Below are positions 1-7,517 of a stretch of DNA of 64,000 nt, in pieces. Origin of the DNA: Ruania alba (GTDB taxonomy: Bacteria > Actinomycetota > Actinomycetes > Actinomycetales > Beutenbergiaceae). A program made the position numbers and the translations under genes. The stretch is taken from NCBI RefSeq assembly GCF_900105765.1, contig NZ_FNTX01000002.1, positions 1,984,001-2,048,000 on the forward strand, read 5' to 3'. How positions within the stretch are numbered: the first letter of the stretch is position 1; each line of letters begins with the position of its first letter. Under the pieces are notes generated by a model, which saw nothing but the letters and a program-made list of their open reading frames with translations, did not search any database and was not told the origin of the DNA.

Positions 1-94
1 CCTCGCCGGGGGCGACAGACAGGTCGAGGCCGTCCAGTGCGCGGACGCGGCCGTAGTCCTTGACGAGGGTGTTGATCGTGATGACGTCGGTCAT
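1..94 (-). CDS. ABC transporter ATP-binding protein, N-terminal fragment (runs off the window)
   Basis: Only the first 31 codons are present. They read as the usual start of an ABC ATPase: a first beta strand with a lone Lys-Asp-Tyr-Gly turn (LVKDYGRVRALDGL) leading toward the Walker A loop, which lies outside the window. An AAGGAGG ribosome site sits 7-8 bases before the ATG at 94. The TetR gene ends 86 bases upstream on the same strand, so the pair probably forms a regulator-exporter operon. Substrate cannot be judged. Confidence 0.75.
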   Translation of the reverse strand, partial: MTDVITINTLVKDYGRVRALDGLDLSVAPGE

Positions 95-180
95 CGGGTG
101 CCTCCTTGTGGGCATGGCGATTCAGGTCGCCGGGGTCAGGCGGGAGCGTTGCTCCATTGCGGAGGTGGGTGCGGCGCCGG

Positions 181-918
181 TCAGCGGGCGTGCTGCCCGG
201 GTGGCGCCGAGGTCTCGTTCGGCGGGTCGGTCGCGACGTCGTGCGGGGCGGGGATGGCCCCGTTCTGCTGGTGCCCGTACCCGGCCTCGAGGACGGCGTC
301 CAGGATGCGGCTGTCAGTGAAGATGCCCTCGGTGTAGAGCTCGAGGCTGGGGATCATGGACTTCTCCATGTAGGTGCGCAACATGGCGACGGGATCGCGT
401 GGACCGTCCACCTGCGCGAGCCGGATCTGCAGCAGCAGTCCGCCCAGCCCGGAGTACGTGAGGTAGCGCGCTCGTGCTTCCGGGTCGCGACTGGGCTTGA
501 TTTTTCCGGTCCGCTCTCCCTCGGCCATGTAGTCGACGGCGTCGGCGATCATGTGCTCGATCAGGTCCCGGGCGAGCTCGCCGCCGTCGATGAGACTGGC
601 GATCACATAGCCGGTCAGTGGTGCGAACTCCTCGATGTGTGCGAGCTGCTCGAGCAGACTGCGGGTATCGGTGGCGCCGACGGACTCCATCTTGACCCGG
701 CGCACCTCCGTGAGGACGTGCTCGTCACAGGCGCGGCGCAGGCCGTCTTTGGATCCGTAGTGCCGGATCACCAAGGCCGCGCTGACGCCGGCGTCAGCCC
801 CGATCTCTCGCAGCCCGACGCCGAAGCCGTCCGCGCCGAACCGGCGCACGGCAGCCGCGAGGATCCGCTCGGGCGTGCTGCCCGGTTGCGGTGCCTCTCG
901 CCGCGCTTCATCCATCAT
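181..918 (-). CDS. TetR family transcriptional regulator
   Basis: A 245-residue TetR-type repressor. The N-terminal helix-turn-helix covers about residues 14-60 (ILAAAVRRFGADGFGV, then IGADAGVSAALVIRHYGSKD), followed by a ligand-binding domain typical in length. Two ATGs stand in tandem at 918 and 915. A TACACT -10-like element ends 6 bases before 918 and overlaps the right arm of a perfect operator palindrome, so the gene is probably autorepressed and its message may be leaderless; no Shine-Dalgarno is visible. It lies directly upstream of an ABC exporter ATPase start, whose expression it likely controls. The inducer is unknown. Confidence 0.9.
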   Translation of the reverse strand: MMDEARREAPQPGSTPERILAAAVRRFGADGFGVGLREIGADAGVSAALVIRHYGSKDGLRRACDEHVLTEVRRVKMESVGATDTRSLLEQLAHIEEFAPLTGYVIASLIDGGELARDLIEHMIADAVDYMAEGERTGKIKPSRDPEARARYLTYSGLGGLLLQIRLAQVDGPRDPVAMLRTYMEKSMIPSLELYTEGIFTDSRILDAVLEAGYGHQQNGAIPAPHDVATDPPNETSAPPGQHAR

Positions 919-926
919 CTGACCAG

Positions 927-944
927 TGTAAACGCTCGTTTACA
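927..944. promoter_or_regulatory. TetR operator palindrome overlapping its own -10
   Basis: TGTAAACG-CT-CGTTTACA is a perfect 8-bp inverted repeat with a 2-bp spacer. It begins 9 bp upstream of the TetR start codon, and the minus-strand TACACT -10-like element is built into it. Size, symmetry and place are what TetR-family autoregulation predicts; binding itself is inferred. Confidence 0.8.
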
Positions 945-1029
945 CCCGGGGCAACAGGTACATGTGCGGCGCGTTGCCAGGTCGGAGCCACTCGGGTTGG
1001 GACACGCTCGGGTTGGGACACGCTAGGCC

Positions 1030-1330
1030 GGTAGGTGCCGCTGCTTGTCGAGTCCCGGCGGCGAGGTGCCATCGTTGGTCGGTGTGCCGCCACGAGGTGC
1101 CATCGTTGGTCGGTGTGGCGCCACGAGGTGCCATCGTTGGTCGCATCTGGGGGCGGTTGGCGACGATCGGTGTCACCTACCGGGATCGGTGCCCACGGCG
1201 AGGTGCCACTCCTTGTCGCCAATGCGCCCCGATCGCGACGACGACCGGCACCTACCGGGAATGGGCGCCACGGTAGGTGCCACTCCTCGTCGCTCGCCCG
1301 CGCTGATCGCGACGACGACCGGCACTTTGC
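1030..1330. repeat. Palindromic repeat cluster A1 (family A), upstream of the DUF559 gene
   Basis: About nine copies of a roughly 21-bp half-element around the core GAGGTGCCACTCGTCGTCGG occur in both orientations. Three forward copies (near 1062, 1093, 1124) form a perfect 31-bp-period tandem with the variant GAGGTGCCATCGTTGGTCGG. Facing pairs at 1197-1259 and 1271-1330 form hairpin-capable palindromes with loops of 10-15 bases. No convincing gene lies here; the overlapping open frames only read through the repeats. Related clusters lie at 2401-2690 and 11270-11558. Confidence 0.85.
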
Positions 1331-1357
1331 ACACGTCGCACCTCGTGGACTTTCTGG

Positions 1358-1383
1358 CTGTGGACATGCACCTCTATCCACAG
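1358..1383. promoter_or_regulatory. CTGTGGA/TCCACAG inverted repeat upstream of the DUF559 gene
   Basis: CTGTGGA and TCCACAG form a perfect 7-bp inverted repeat with a 12-bp spacer, 52 bp before the likely start codon. The right half reads CTATCCACAG, close to a DnaA box (TTATCCACA). The second DUF559 gene also has two TCCACA motifs at the same place, near its start. Function is unknown; it may be an operator or part of the element. Confidence 0.5.
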
Positions 1384-1434
1384 CACGGTCGATGTGCCCC
1401 GACATCGCGATGCCGCACGCGCCACGGTCGGTTC

Positions 1435-2391
1435 ATGAGACCTCCTCACCCGTTGCCGTCGAACCTGGTGGACCGGCCTTTCGCCGTCAGACAAGCCGTT
1501 GATCAGGGAGTTCATCCGGAGCGACTCCGCCGTGCCGACCTTGTCGCACCCTTCGTCGGGACCCGCCTGCCGGCTGATCGCGAGCCCACGCTGCTCGACC
1601 TGTGTCGCGCGCTCGCGGAGGTGCGCCCGGACTGCTTCATCTCCCATGCCACAGCTGCGCGGCTGCACGGTCTCCCGTTGCCGGCGCGCTTTCGTGGCGA
1701 CACAGCGATCGATCTCGCAGTGTTCAATCCCGGTAGGTCGCCGCGGTTGGACGGGGTCCGTGGGCACCACCTCGATCGCCGGTACACATCGGTGGTGCAG
1801 GTCAAGGACCACGCAGGCAGTGGCGATCATGACGGCGTGCCGACGTCCTCGCCGGTCTCCACCTGGCGTCAACTGGCCTGGGTGCTGAGTGAGCGGGAAC
1901 TGGTGGCGGTCGGGGACTCGCTCCTTCGCCGACAACAGCCGATGGCGACGATCGACCAGTTGCAGGCCGCAGTCGACTCGCTGCGCGGAGTGCCCGGACA
2001 TGGCCGGCTGTACCGAGCTCTGCTCGATGTGCGCCCCGGCACGGACTCCGGGCAGGAGTCGTCGCTGCGCGTCGACCTCATCCAGGCGGGCCTTCCGGAG
2101 CCGGAGATCAATCCGGCGATCTACGACGCCGATGGTGAGTTCATAGGGTACGGCGACATGGTGTTCCGCGAGCAGAAGGTGATCGTCGAGTACGACGGCG
2201 ACCATCATCGGACGGACATCGGCCAGTACAACACCGACGTGGACCGGCTGAACGCCTTCGGTCGCGCGGGATGGCTGGTGATCCGTGTCAACAAGTCGCA
2301 CCGTGGCGCCGCGCGCGCCCGGATCGTCGCCGAGATCCGCGACGCGTTGATCGATCGCGGATGGCGACCGGCCCTCCGACACGCGGCATAG
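1435..2391 (+). CDS. DUF559/AbiEi-like protein with winged-helix N-terminus and Vsr-type nuclease fold
   Basis: A 318-residue protein. The N-terminal part resembles the AbiEi-type winged helix (residues about 14-45), the middle carries SHATAARLHGLPLP, and the C-terminal part matches the DUF559/Vsr-like fold: YGD (D241), VIVEYDGDHH (E252, D254), then RLNAFGRAGWLVIRV. This D-x10-E-x-D spacing is identical in the second copy at 42805-43827. Acidic residues placed this way suggest a PD-(D/E)XK-type nuclease; activity is inferred. No AbiEii toxin gene is adjacent, so a classical toxin-antitoxin pair is unlikely. The gene is bracketed by repeat clusters A1 and A2. An in-frame ATG at 1366 would add MHLYPQHGR, matching MHLSPQPGR at the start of the second copy, so the longer form is possible. 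No clear ribosome site marks either start. Confidence 0.75.
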   Translation: MRPPHPLPSNLVDRPFAVRQAVDQGVHPERLRRADLVAPFVGTRLPADREPTLLDLCRALAEVRPDCFISHATAARLHGLPLPARFRGDTAIDLAVFNPGRSPRLDGVRGHHLDRRYTSVVQVKDHAGSGDHDGVPTSSPVSTWRQLAWVLSERELVAVGDSLLRRQQPMATIDQLQAAVDSLRGVPGHGRLYRALLDVRPGTDSGQESSLRVDLIQAGLPEPEINPAIYDADGEFIGYGDMVFREQKVIVEYDGDHHRTDIGQYNTDVDRLNAFGRAGWLVIRVNKSHRGAARARIVAEIRDALIDRGWRPALRHAA

Positions 2392-2400
2392 TGCCACCGG

Positions 2401-2690
2401 CTGCCGACGGATACCGGCACCTACCCGGTGAGCGAGGTGCCATCATTCGTCGCCGCCCGCCCTCATCCCGACAACCGTTGGCACCACGCTGGTATGACCT
2501 CGCGGGTTGGTGCCATGGGTCGTCGTCAGCACGCCGAGATGCCGACGACGAGTGGCACTTCGCGGGCCGGTGCCGACGGCGAGTGGCACCTCGCGGGGTG
2601 GTGGTGACGACGGGTGGCACTTCGCGGGCCGGTGCCGACGGCGAGTGGCACCTACCGGGGCGATACCGACAGCGAGCGGCACCTACCCGG
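2401..2690. repeat. Palindromic repeat cluster A2 (family A), downstream of the DUF559 gene
   Basis: About nine half-elements of the same family as at 1030-1330. Five reverse-oriented copies (core CGACGGCGAGTGGCACCT) follow one another at 30-32 bp spacing between 2540 and 2690; facing pairs at 2431-2484 and 2504-2565 form palindromes. The last copy runs over the stop codon of the convergent cysteine desulfurase gene, so the array reaches both flanking genes. Nothing else is seen between the two coding regions. Confidence 0.85.
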
Positions 2691-3869
2691 CGAGCGCGCC
2701 CACCGACTCGGCCACCAGGTCCGCGGCGGCCGCCAGGCCCTCGGCATCGACGTCGGCACCGGCTGTGAAGCGCACCGACGTCTGCGCCACCTCCGGCGCG
2801 ATCCCGCAGGCCAGGAGCACATGCGAGGGCTCGTCCGACCCCGCCGCGCACGCCGACCCGCTCGAGCTGATCACCCCGCGCCGTTCCAGCTCCAGCAGCA
2901 CCGCCTCGCCCGAGACCCCCGGGAAGCAGAACGAGGCATGGTTGGGCAGTCGTCCGACGGCGGTACTCCCGTCCCGTATCGACCCCGCCCCTGGCGGTGG
3001 TGCGGCCGGACTTCCGGTGAGCTGCGCCGCCGGCACCAGCTCCAGCACCCGCGCGGTGAAGTCGGCCATCGCCGCCCCGACCCGCGCCACCCGCGCCTCC
3101 CGCTCGGACTCAGCCAACGACAGCGCTACCCCCATCGCCACCGCCCCGGCCACGTTCTCGGTCCCTGACCGGCGCTCGCGCTCCTGCCCACCCCCGTGCA
3201 GGACAGGCTCCACCGGAAGGCGACCACGCAGGAACACCGCGCCGATGCCCTTGCCGGCACCGACCTTGTGCCCGGAGAGGCTCAGCGCGTCGACCCCGAG
3301 CCGGCCGACCTCCAGCGGCAGCCAGCCGGCGGCCTGCACCGCGTCGGTGTGCATCAGTGCACCCACCGCGTGGGCCGCCTCGGCCAGCGCGGCGACGTCC
3401 TGCACGGTCCCGATCTCGTTGTTCGCCAGCGCGATGCTCACCAGCGTGGTGTCCTCGCGCAGCACCGACCGCAACGCATCCGCCGTCACCACGCCGGCAC
3501 CGTCCACCGGCACCGTGGACACCTCGAACCCGTGCACCCGGCGCAGGTAGTCCACCGACTCCAGCACCGCCTCGTGCTCGATTCCCGAGGTCACCAGGTG
3601 GCGCCCGCGCGGGTTCGCCAACGCCAGCCCCTTGATGGCCAGGTTGTCGCACTCGGTCCCCCGGAGGTGAACGTCACCTCGCTCGCCCGGCAGCCCAGCA
3701 CGCGAGCGACGGACCGCCGCGCCTCCTGCAGCCCCGCCGCCGCTCGTTCACCCAGGCTGTGATGGCTCGACGGGTTCCCGAACTCTCCGGTGAGATAGGG
3801 CCACATCGCCTCCAATGCCTCGCGGCGCATCGCGGTGGTCGCTGCGGCATCCAGGTACAGCGCCGTCAT
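2683..3869 (-). pseudogene. Cysteine desulfurase (NifS-like) of the NAD operon, frameshifted
   Basis: A PLP-dependent class V aminotransferase. The start (MTALYLDAAATTAMRREAL) and the rest (SGIEHEAV, SLSGHKVGAGKGIG, SSGSACAAG) are clear but lie in two frames. The break is at 3658-3662, a run of five C on the plus strand; a sixth would restore TSGGTECDN and give a protein of about 395 residues. The pyridoxal lysine (SGHK) and the active cysteine (SGSACAAG) are present. The start overlaps the nadC stop by 4 bp, so it is the last gene of nrtR-nadABC. A NifS protein in this place probably supplies sulfur for the 4Fe-4S cluster of NadA. The single-base loss may be a sequencing error rather than a dead gene. 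Confidence 0.85.
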
Positions 3870-4717
3870 GCCACCTCGATGTCCAGTCCGAGATCCAGGG
3901 CCGGCGCCGAGTGCGTCAGCGCACCCACGCTGATCACGTCCACCCCGGTCTCGGCCACAGCCCGTACCGTATCCAGGCCAATCGCCCCGCTCGCCTCCAC
4001 GATCGCTCGCCCAGCCACCAGCGTCACCCCGGCGCGCAGGTCCTCGAGGGAGAAGTTGTCGAGCATGATCGTGTCCACCCCGGCGGCCAGCACCGGCTGG
4101 ATCTGTTCGATCCGATCGACCTCCACCTCCAGGTGGGTGGTGTGCCCGAGCTGCTGCTTGGCGGCGCCGATCGCCTCGGTCACCCCGATGCCGGCGGCCC
4201 GCGCCACCGCGAGGTGGTTGTCCTTGACCATCACCGCGTCCGAGAGGGAGAACCGGTGATTGTGCCCGCCCCCGGCGCGGACGGCGTGCTTCTCCAGCGC
4301 CCGCAGCCCGGGTGTGGTCTTGCGGGTGTCGACGATCCGCACCCCGGTGCCGGCCACTGCGTCCACGAACGCCGCGGTGAGGGTGGCGATCCCGGACATG
4401 CGCTGCACGAAGTTCAGGGCGATCCGCTCCGCCCGCAGCACCTCGCGCGCTGACCCCTGCACCCGGGCGAGGGTGTCTCCGTGGCTGAACCGATCGCCGT
4501 CGGCCCGCTCCCAGCGCACCACCGTGTCGGCGTCGACCAGCCGGAACGCGGTGCTTGCCACCTCCGAACCTGCCAAGGTTCCTTCAGTCCGGGCGCGCAG
4601 CAGCGCGGTCGCGTAGGCCGACGGCGGAACGAACGCCCCGCCGGTGACGTCGCCCCAGGGCGCATCCTCGGCGAGTGCGGCGGCGACCACCGTCTCGATG
4701 TGTGCGGGCGTCATCAT
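3866..4717 (-). CDS. nadC: Nicotinate-nucleotide pyrophosphorylase (carboxylating)
   Basis: A 283-residue quinolinate phosphoribosyltransferase, the normal size. It converts quinolinate and PRPP to nicotinate mononucleotide, CO2 and pyrophosphate in the cytosol. Seen motifs: EDAPWGDVTG near the start, NFVQRMSGIAT, DTRKTTPGLR (substrate-binding Arg/Lys), HNHRFSLSDAVMVKDNHL, and LDNFSLEDL toward the end. It overlaps nadB (upstream) and the cysteine desulfurase (downstream) by 4 bp each, so translation is coupled within the operon. Two ATGs stand in tandem at the start. Confidence 0.96.
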   Translation of the reverse strand: MMTPAHIETVVAAALAEDAPWGDVTGGAFVPPSAYATALLRARTEGTLAGSEVASTAFRLVDADTVVRWERADGDRFSHGDTLARVQGSAREVLRAERIALNFVQRMSGIATLTAAFVDAVAGTGVRIVDTRKTTPGLRALEKHAVRAGGGHNHRFSLSDAVMVKDNHLAVARAAGIGVTEAIGAAKQQLGHTTHLEVEVDRIEQIQPVLAAGVDTIMLDNFSLEDLRAGVTLVAGRAIVEASGAIGLDTVRAVAETGVDVISVGALTHSAPALDLGLDIEVA

Positions 4718-6222
4718 GAGGCCGTCTCCAGGACTCGTGCGTCGTCACGGTGGTGCGCACCGATCGAGTCGGTGCGCAGTCGGGCGGCCCGGGCGGTGAG
4801 CCGGGCCAGCAGGAACAGGTTGGCGTCCTCGTAGGTGCTCACCGCGGAGGCAGGTGCGCCCCCGGCCCATCCGGCGAGCGTGCGCTCGGCCGCAGCGAGC
4901 TCCTCCCCGTCCCGGCCCAGTCCGACGGCGTCCCACATCAAGTCCTGCAGGCTCGCCCGGGTGCAGTTCGGGTAGGCGAGGGTGCTGCTGGTGATCGACG
5001 CATCGTTCTGATCGGGCGCGTGGAGAGCGGGCGACCAGTCGACAGTGCTGATGTCCGCGGCCACTGCCAGTGCGGCACGGTGCCCGAACACGGCACCTTC
5101 GAGGAGGGAGTTGGAGGCGAGCCGGTTCGCTCCGTGCACCCCCGTGCGGGCCACCTCTCCGATGGCGTAGAGCCCGGGCACGGAGGTACGTCCGGCCAGG
5201 TCGGTGGTCACCCCGCCCATCCAGTAGTGCGCGGCCGGCGTAATCGGGACCGGCTCGCGAGCCCAGTCCAGTCCGGCAGCCCGCGCGGCGGTGTCGATGC
5301 TGGGGAACCGCTCGGCGAGCCGGGTTGCCCCGAGCGCGGTGGCGTCGAGGCTCACCGGCGCGCCCGTGCTGCGCATCCGGTCCGCGACGGCGCGGGCCAC
5401 CACGTCCCGCGGGGCGAGCTCGGCATCGGGATGCACGCCGATCATGAACCGTTCCCCGGCCGCATCCCGCAGGACGGCACCCTCGCCGCGGACCGCCTCC
5501 GAGACGAGGAAGTTGCCCGGCAGCGCCAGCGTGGTGGGGTGGAACTGGTAGAACTCCAGGTCCGCCAGCGCGGCACCGGCCCGAGCGGCCAGGGCAACCC
5601 CGTCACCGGTGGCCACGGCGGGGTTGGAGGTGTACGGGTATAGCTGGCCCGCCCCTCCGGTGGCCAGCACGACGGCGTCAGCGGCCAGCTCTTCCTGCCC
5701 ACCGGAGGAGGTGAGCACACGTGCGCCACGCACGCGTCCGCCGTCGGTGATCAGCTCGGTGACCAGGGTGTGCCCGCGCACCTCGATGCCGGCGCGTGCC
5801 GCGGTGGCCAGTAGAGCATCGGCAATCCCGGCCCCGGTGGCGTCCCCACCGGCGTGCAGGATCCGCGCCACCGAATGGGCGGCCTCCAGGCCGCGGGAGA
5901 GCTCGCCGTCGGTGGTCCGGTCGAACGGCACCCCGGCTGCGAGTAGGTCGACGATCCGGTCCGCACCGTCGGCGCACAGAGCCTGCACGGCAGCGGGGTC
6001 GCAGTGCCCGGCGCCGGCGGTGAGGGTGTCGGACACGTGCGAGGCCACGCTGTCGCCCGGGGCCGGGGGGTGGGTGACGGCAGCGATCCCGCCCTGGGCG
6101 GCGTAGGTGTTGCTGGCCGCGGGCTCGGACTTGGTGACCACCAGCACCTGCTCGGGGCGGGGGTGGGCGAGGGCGGTGATGAGGCCGGCGATGCCGGTAC
6201 CCACCACCAGGGTGCGGGTCAT
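4714..6222 (-). CDS. nadB: L-aspartate oxidase
   Basis: A 502-residue flavoprotein that oxidises L-aspartate to iminoaspartate, the substrate of NadA. The FAD dinucleotide fold is at the N-terminus (TLVVGTGIAGLITALA), followed by NTYAAQGGIAA, the ATGGAGQLYPYTSNP loop, LEFYQFHPTTLA, and the C-terminal AIGEVARTGVHGANRLASNS flavin region. Start ATG 6222 overlaps the nadA stop (ATGA); a longer open frame reaching 7008 lies inside nadA and is not real. It is slightly shorter than the E. coli enzyme because of a short helical tail. Confidence 0.96.
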   Translation of the reverse strand: MTRTLVVGTGIAGLITALAHPRPEQVLVVTKSEPAASNTYAAQGGIAAVTHPPAPGDSVASHVSDTLTAGAGHCDPAAVQALCADGADRIVDLLAAGVPFDRTTDGELSRGLEAAHSVARILHAGGDATGAGIADALLATAARAGIEVRGHTLVTELITDGGRVRGARVLTSSGGQEELAADAVVLATGGAGQLYPYTSNPAVATGDGVALAARAGAALADLEFYQFHPTTLALPGNFLVSEAVRGEGAVLRDAAGERFMIGVHPDAELAPRDVVARAVADRMRSTGAPVSLDATALGATRLAERFPSIDTAARAAGLDWAREPVPITPAAHYWMGGVTTDLAGRTSVPGLYAIGEVARTGVHGANRLASNSLLEGAVFGHRAALAVAADISTVDWSPALHAPDQNDASITSSTLAYPNCTRASLQDLMWDAVGLGRDGEELAAAERTLAGWAGGAPASAVSTYEDANLFLLARLTARAARLRTDSIGAHHRDDARVLETAS

Positions 6223-7517
6223 GCGCTCGTCCCGGCCGCGGCCGGTGGCTTGGCGGCGAGCATCCGCTCCAGCGCCACCCGCGCGGGTGTGGTGACGTCG
6301 TCGGGCACCTGGATCTGGTTCACCACGGTGCCATCGACGAGGGACTCCAGCACCCAGGCGAGATAGCCCGGGTGGATCCGGTACATCGTCGAGCACGGGC
6401 AGACCACCGGGTCCAGGCAGAAGATGGTGTGCTGCGGGTACTCGGCGGCCAGGCGCTGCACCAGGTTGATCTCGGTGCCGATCGCGAAGGTGGTCGGCTC
6501 GGTCGCGGCGGCGATCGCCTTGGTGATGTAGTCGGTGGACCCCGATTCGTCCGCGGCATCCACAACGGGCATCGGGCACTCGGGGTGCACGATCACCCGG
6601 ACGCCCGGGTGTTCGGCACGGGCCGCCTCGATCTGGGCGACGGTGAACCTGCGGTGCACCGAGCAGAAGCCGTGCCAGAGGATCACCTCGGCGTCGAGCA
6701 GCGACTGCTCGTCGTTGCCGCCGAGCGGCTTGTTCGGGTTCCACATGGGCATCTGATCCAGCGAGATGCCCATCGCCTTGGCGGTGTTGCGGCCGAGGTG
6801 CTGGTCGGGGAAGAACAACACCCGCTGCCCACGCTCGAACGCCCACTCCAGCACCGTGGCGGCATTGGAGGAGGTGCACACGATGCCCCCGTTGCGGCCG
6901 CAGAACCCCTTGATGGCGGCGGAGGAGTTCATGTAGGTGACAGGGATGACGCTCTGGCGTCCGTCGTCGGCCGTGGGGCCATAGACGTCCATCAGCTGTT
7001 CCCAGCACTCCTCCACTTGATCGATGTCGGCCATGTCGGCCATCGAGCAGCCGGCCGCGAGGTTCGGCAGGATCACGGCCTGCTCGGGCTGGGAGAGCAT
7101 GTCAGCCGTCTCGGCCATGAAGTGCACGCCGCAGAACACGATCGCCTCCGCCTCGGGGCGGGTCAGTGAGGCGTTCGCGAGTTGGAATGAGTCGCCTACG
7201 AAGTCGGCGTGGGCGATGATCTCGTCGCGCTGGTAGAAGTGGCCGAGGATCACCAGCTTCTCACCCAGCGTCTCCTTCGCGGCGCGGATGCGTGCGTGCA
7301 GGTCCTCGGTGGAGGCCTGCTTGTAGGCGTCCGGCAGCTCGCCCTGGCGGGGGGCGGTGGTGGGAATCTCGTCGGCCATCGACGCGCCGGGGCCGTACCC
7401 GGGCTGTGGGTCGAACTCCCACGGCCCCTGTGCGAGGTCGGGTGAACACGTGCTGCCCGGTGCCTGCTGGGTGGTGATCAGCTGGATGCGGGTGTCGACG
7501 GAGGCGGTCTGGCTCAT
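6219..7517 (-). CDS. nadA: Quinolinate synthase A
   Basis: A 432-residue 4Fe-4S enzyme condensing iminoaspartate with dihydroxyacetone phosphate to quinolinate. Clear family blocks: LVILGHFYQRDEI, IVFCGVHFMAETADML (first cluster cysteine), VTYMNSSAAIKGFCGRNGG, PDQHLGRNTAKAMG, VHPECPMPVVDAAD, and CLDPVVCPCSTMYRIHP near the end. The N-terminal 65 residues are an Actinobacteria-like extension. Its ATG overlaps the stop of the Nudix regulator (ATGA). The cysteine desulfurase at the far end of the operon likely serves its cluster. Confidence 0.96.
   Translation of the reverse strand: MSQTASVDTRIQLITTQQAPGSTCSPDLAQGPWEFDPQPGYGPGASMADEIPTTAPRQGELPDAYKQASTEDLHARIRAAKETLGEKLVILGHFYQRDEIIAHADFVGDSFQLANASLTRPEAEAIVFCGVHFMAETADMLSQPEQAVILPNLAAGCSMADMADIDQVEECWEQLMDVYGPTADDGRQSVIPVTYMNSSAAIKGFCGRNGGIVCTSSNAATVLEWAFERGQRVLFFPDQHLGRNTAKAMGISLDQMPMWNPNKPLGGNDEQSLLDAEVILWHGFCSVHRRFTVAQIEAARAEHPGVRVIVHPECPMPVVDAADESGSTDYITKAIAAATEPTTFAIGTEINLVQRLAAEYPQHTIFCLDPVVCPCSTMYRIHPGYLAWVLESLVDGTVVNQIQVPDDVTTPARVALERMLAAKPPAAAGTSA

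Noticed and set aside
1030-1330. A CRISPR array, because of the 31-bp spaced repeats
   Set aside because: The repeats are contiguous tandems or facing palindromes without unique spacers of constant length, and no cas gene is near.
1366-2391. A type IV toxin-antitoxin operon, because of the AbiEi-like domain
   Set aside because: No AbiEii-type nucleotidyltransferase gene lies next to either DUF559 copy, and the C-terminal half looks like a nuclease core rather than the AbiEi C-terminal domain.
3658-3662. Phase variation at the short G/C runs
   Set aside because: Five-base runs are short for slippage switches, the affected genes are conserved housekeeping functions, and longer intact runs exist in the same window.
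4714-7008. A 764-residue nadB reading frame
   Set aside because: The first 262 codons lie inside nadA in another frame; the true nadB starts at 6222 with an ATGA overlap and a flavin-binding motif.
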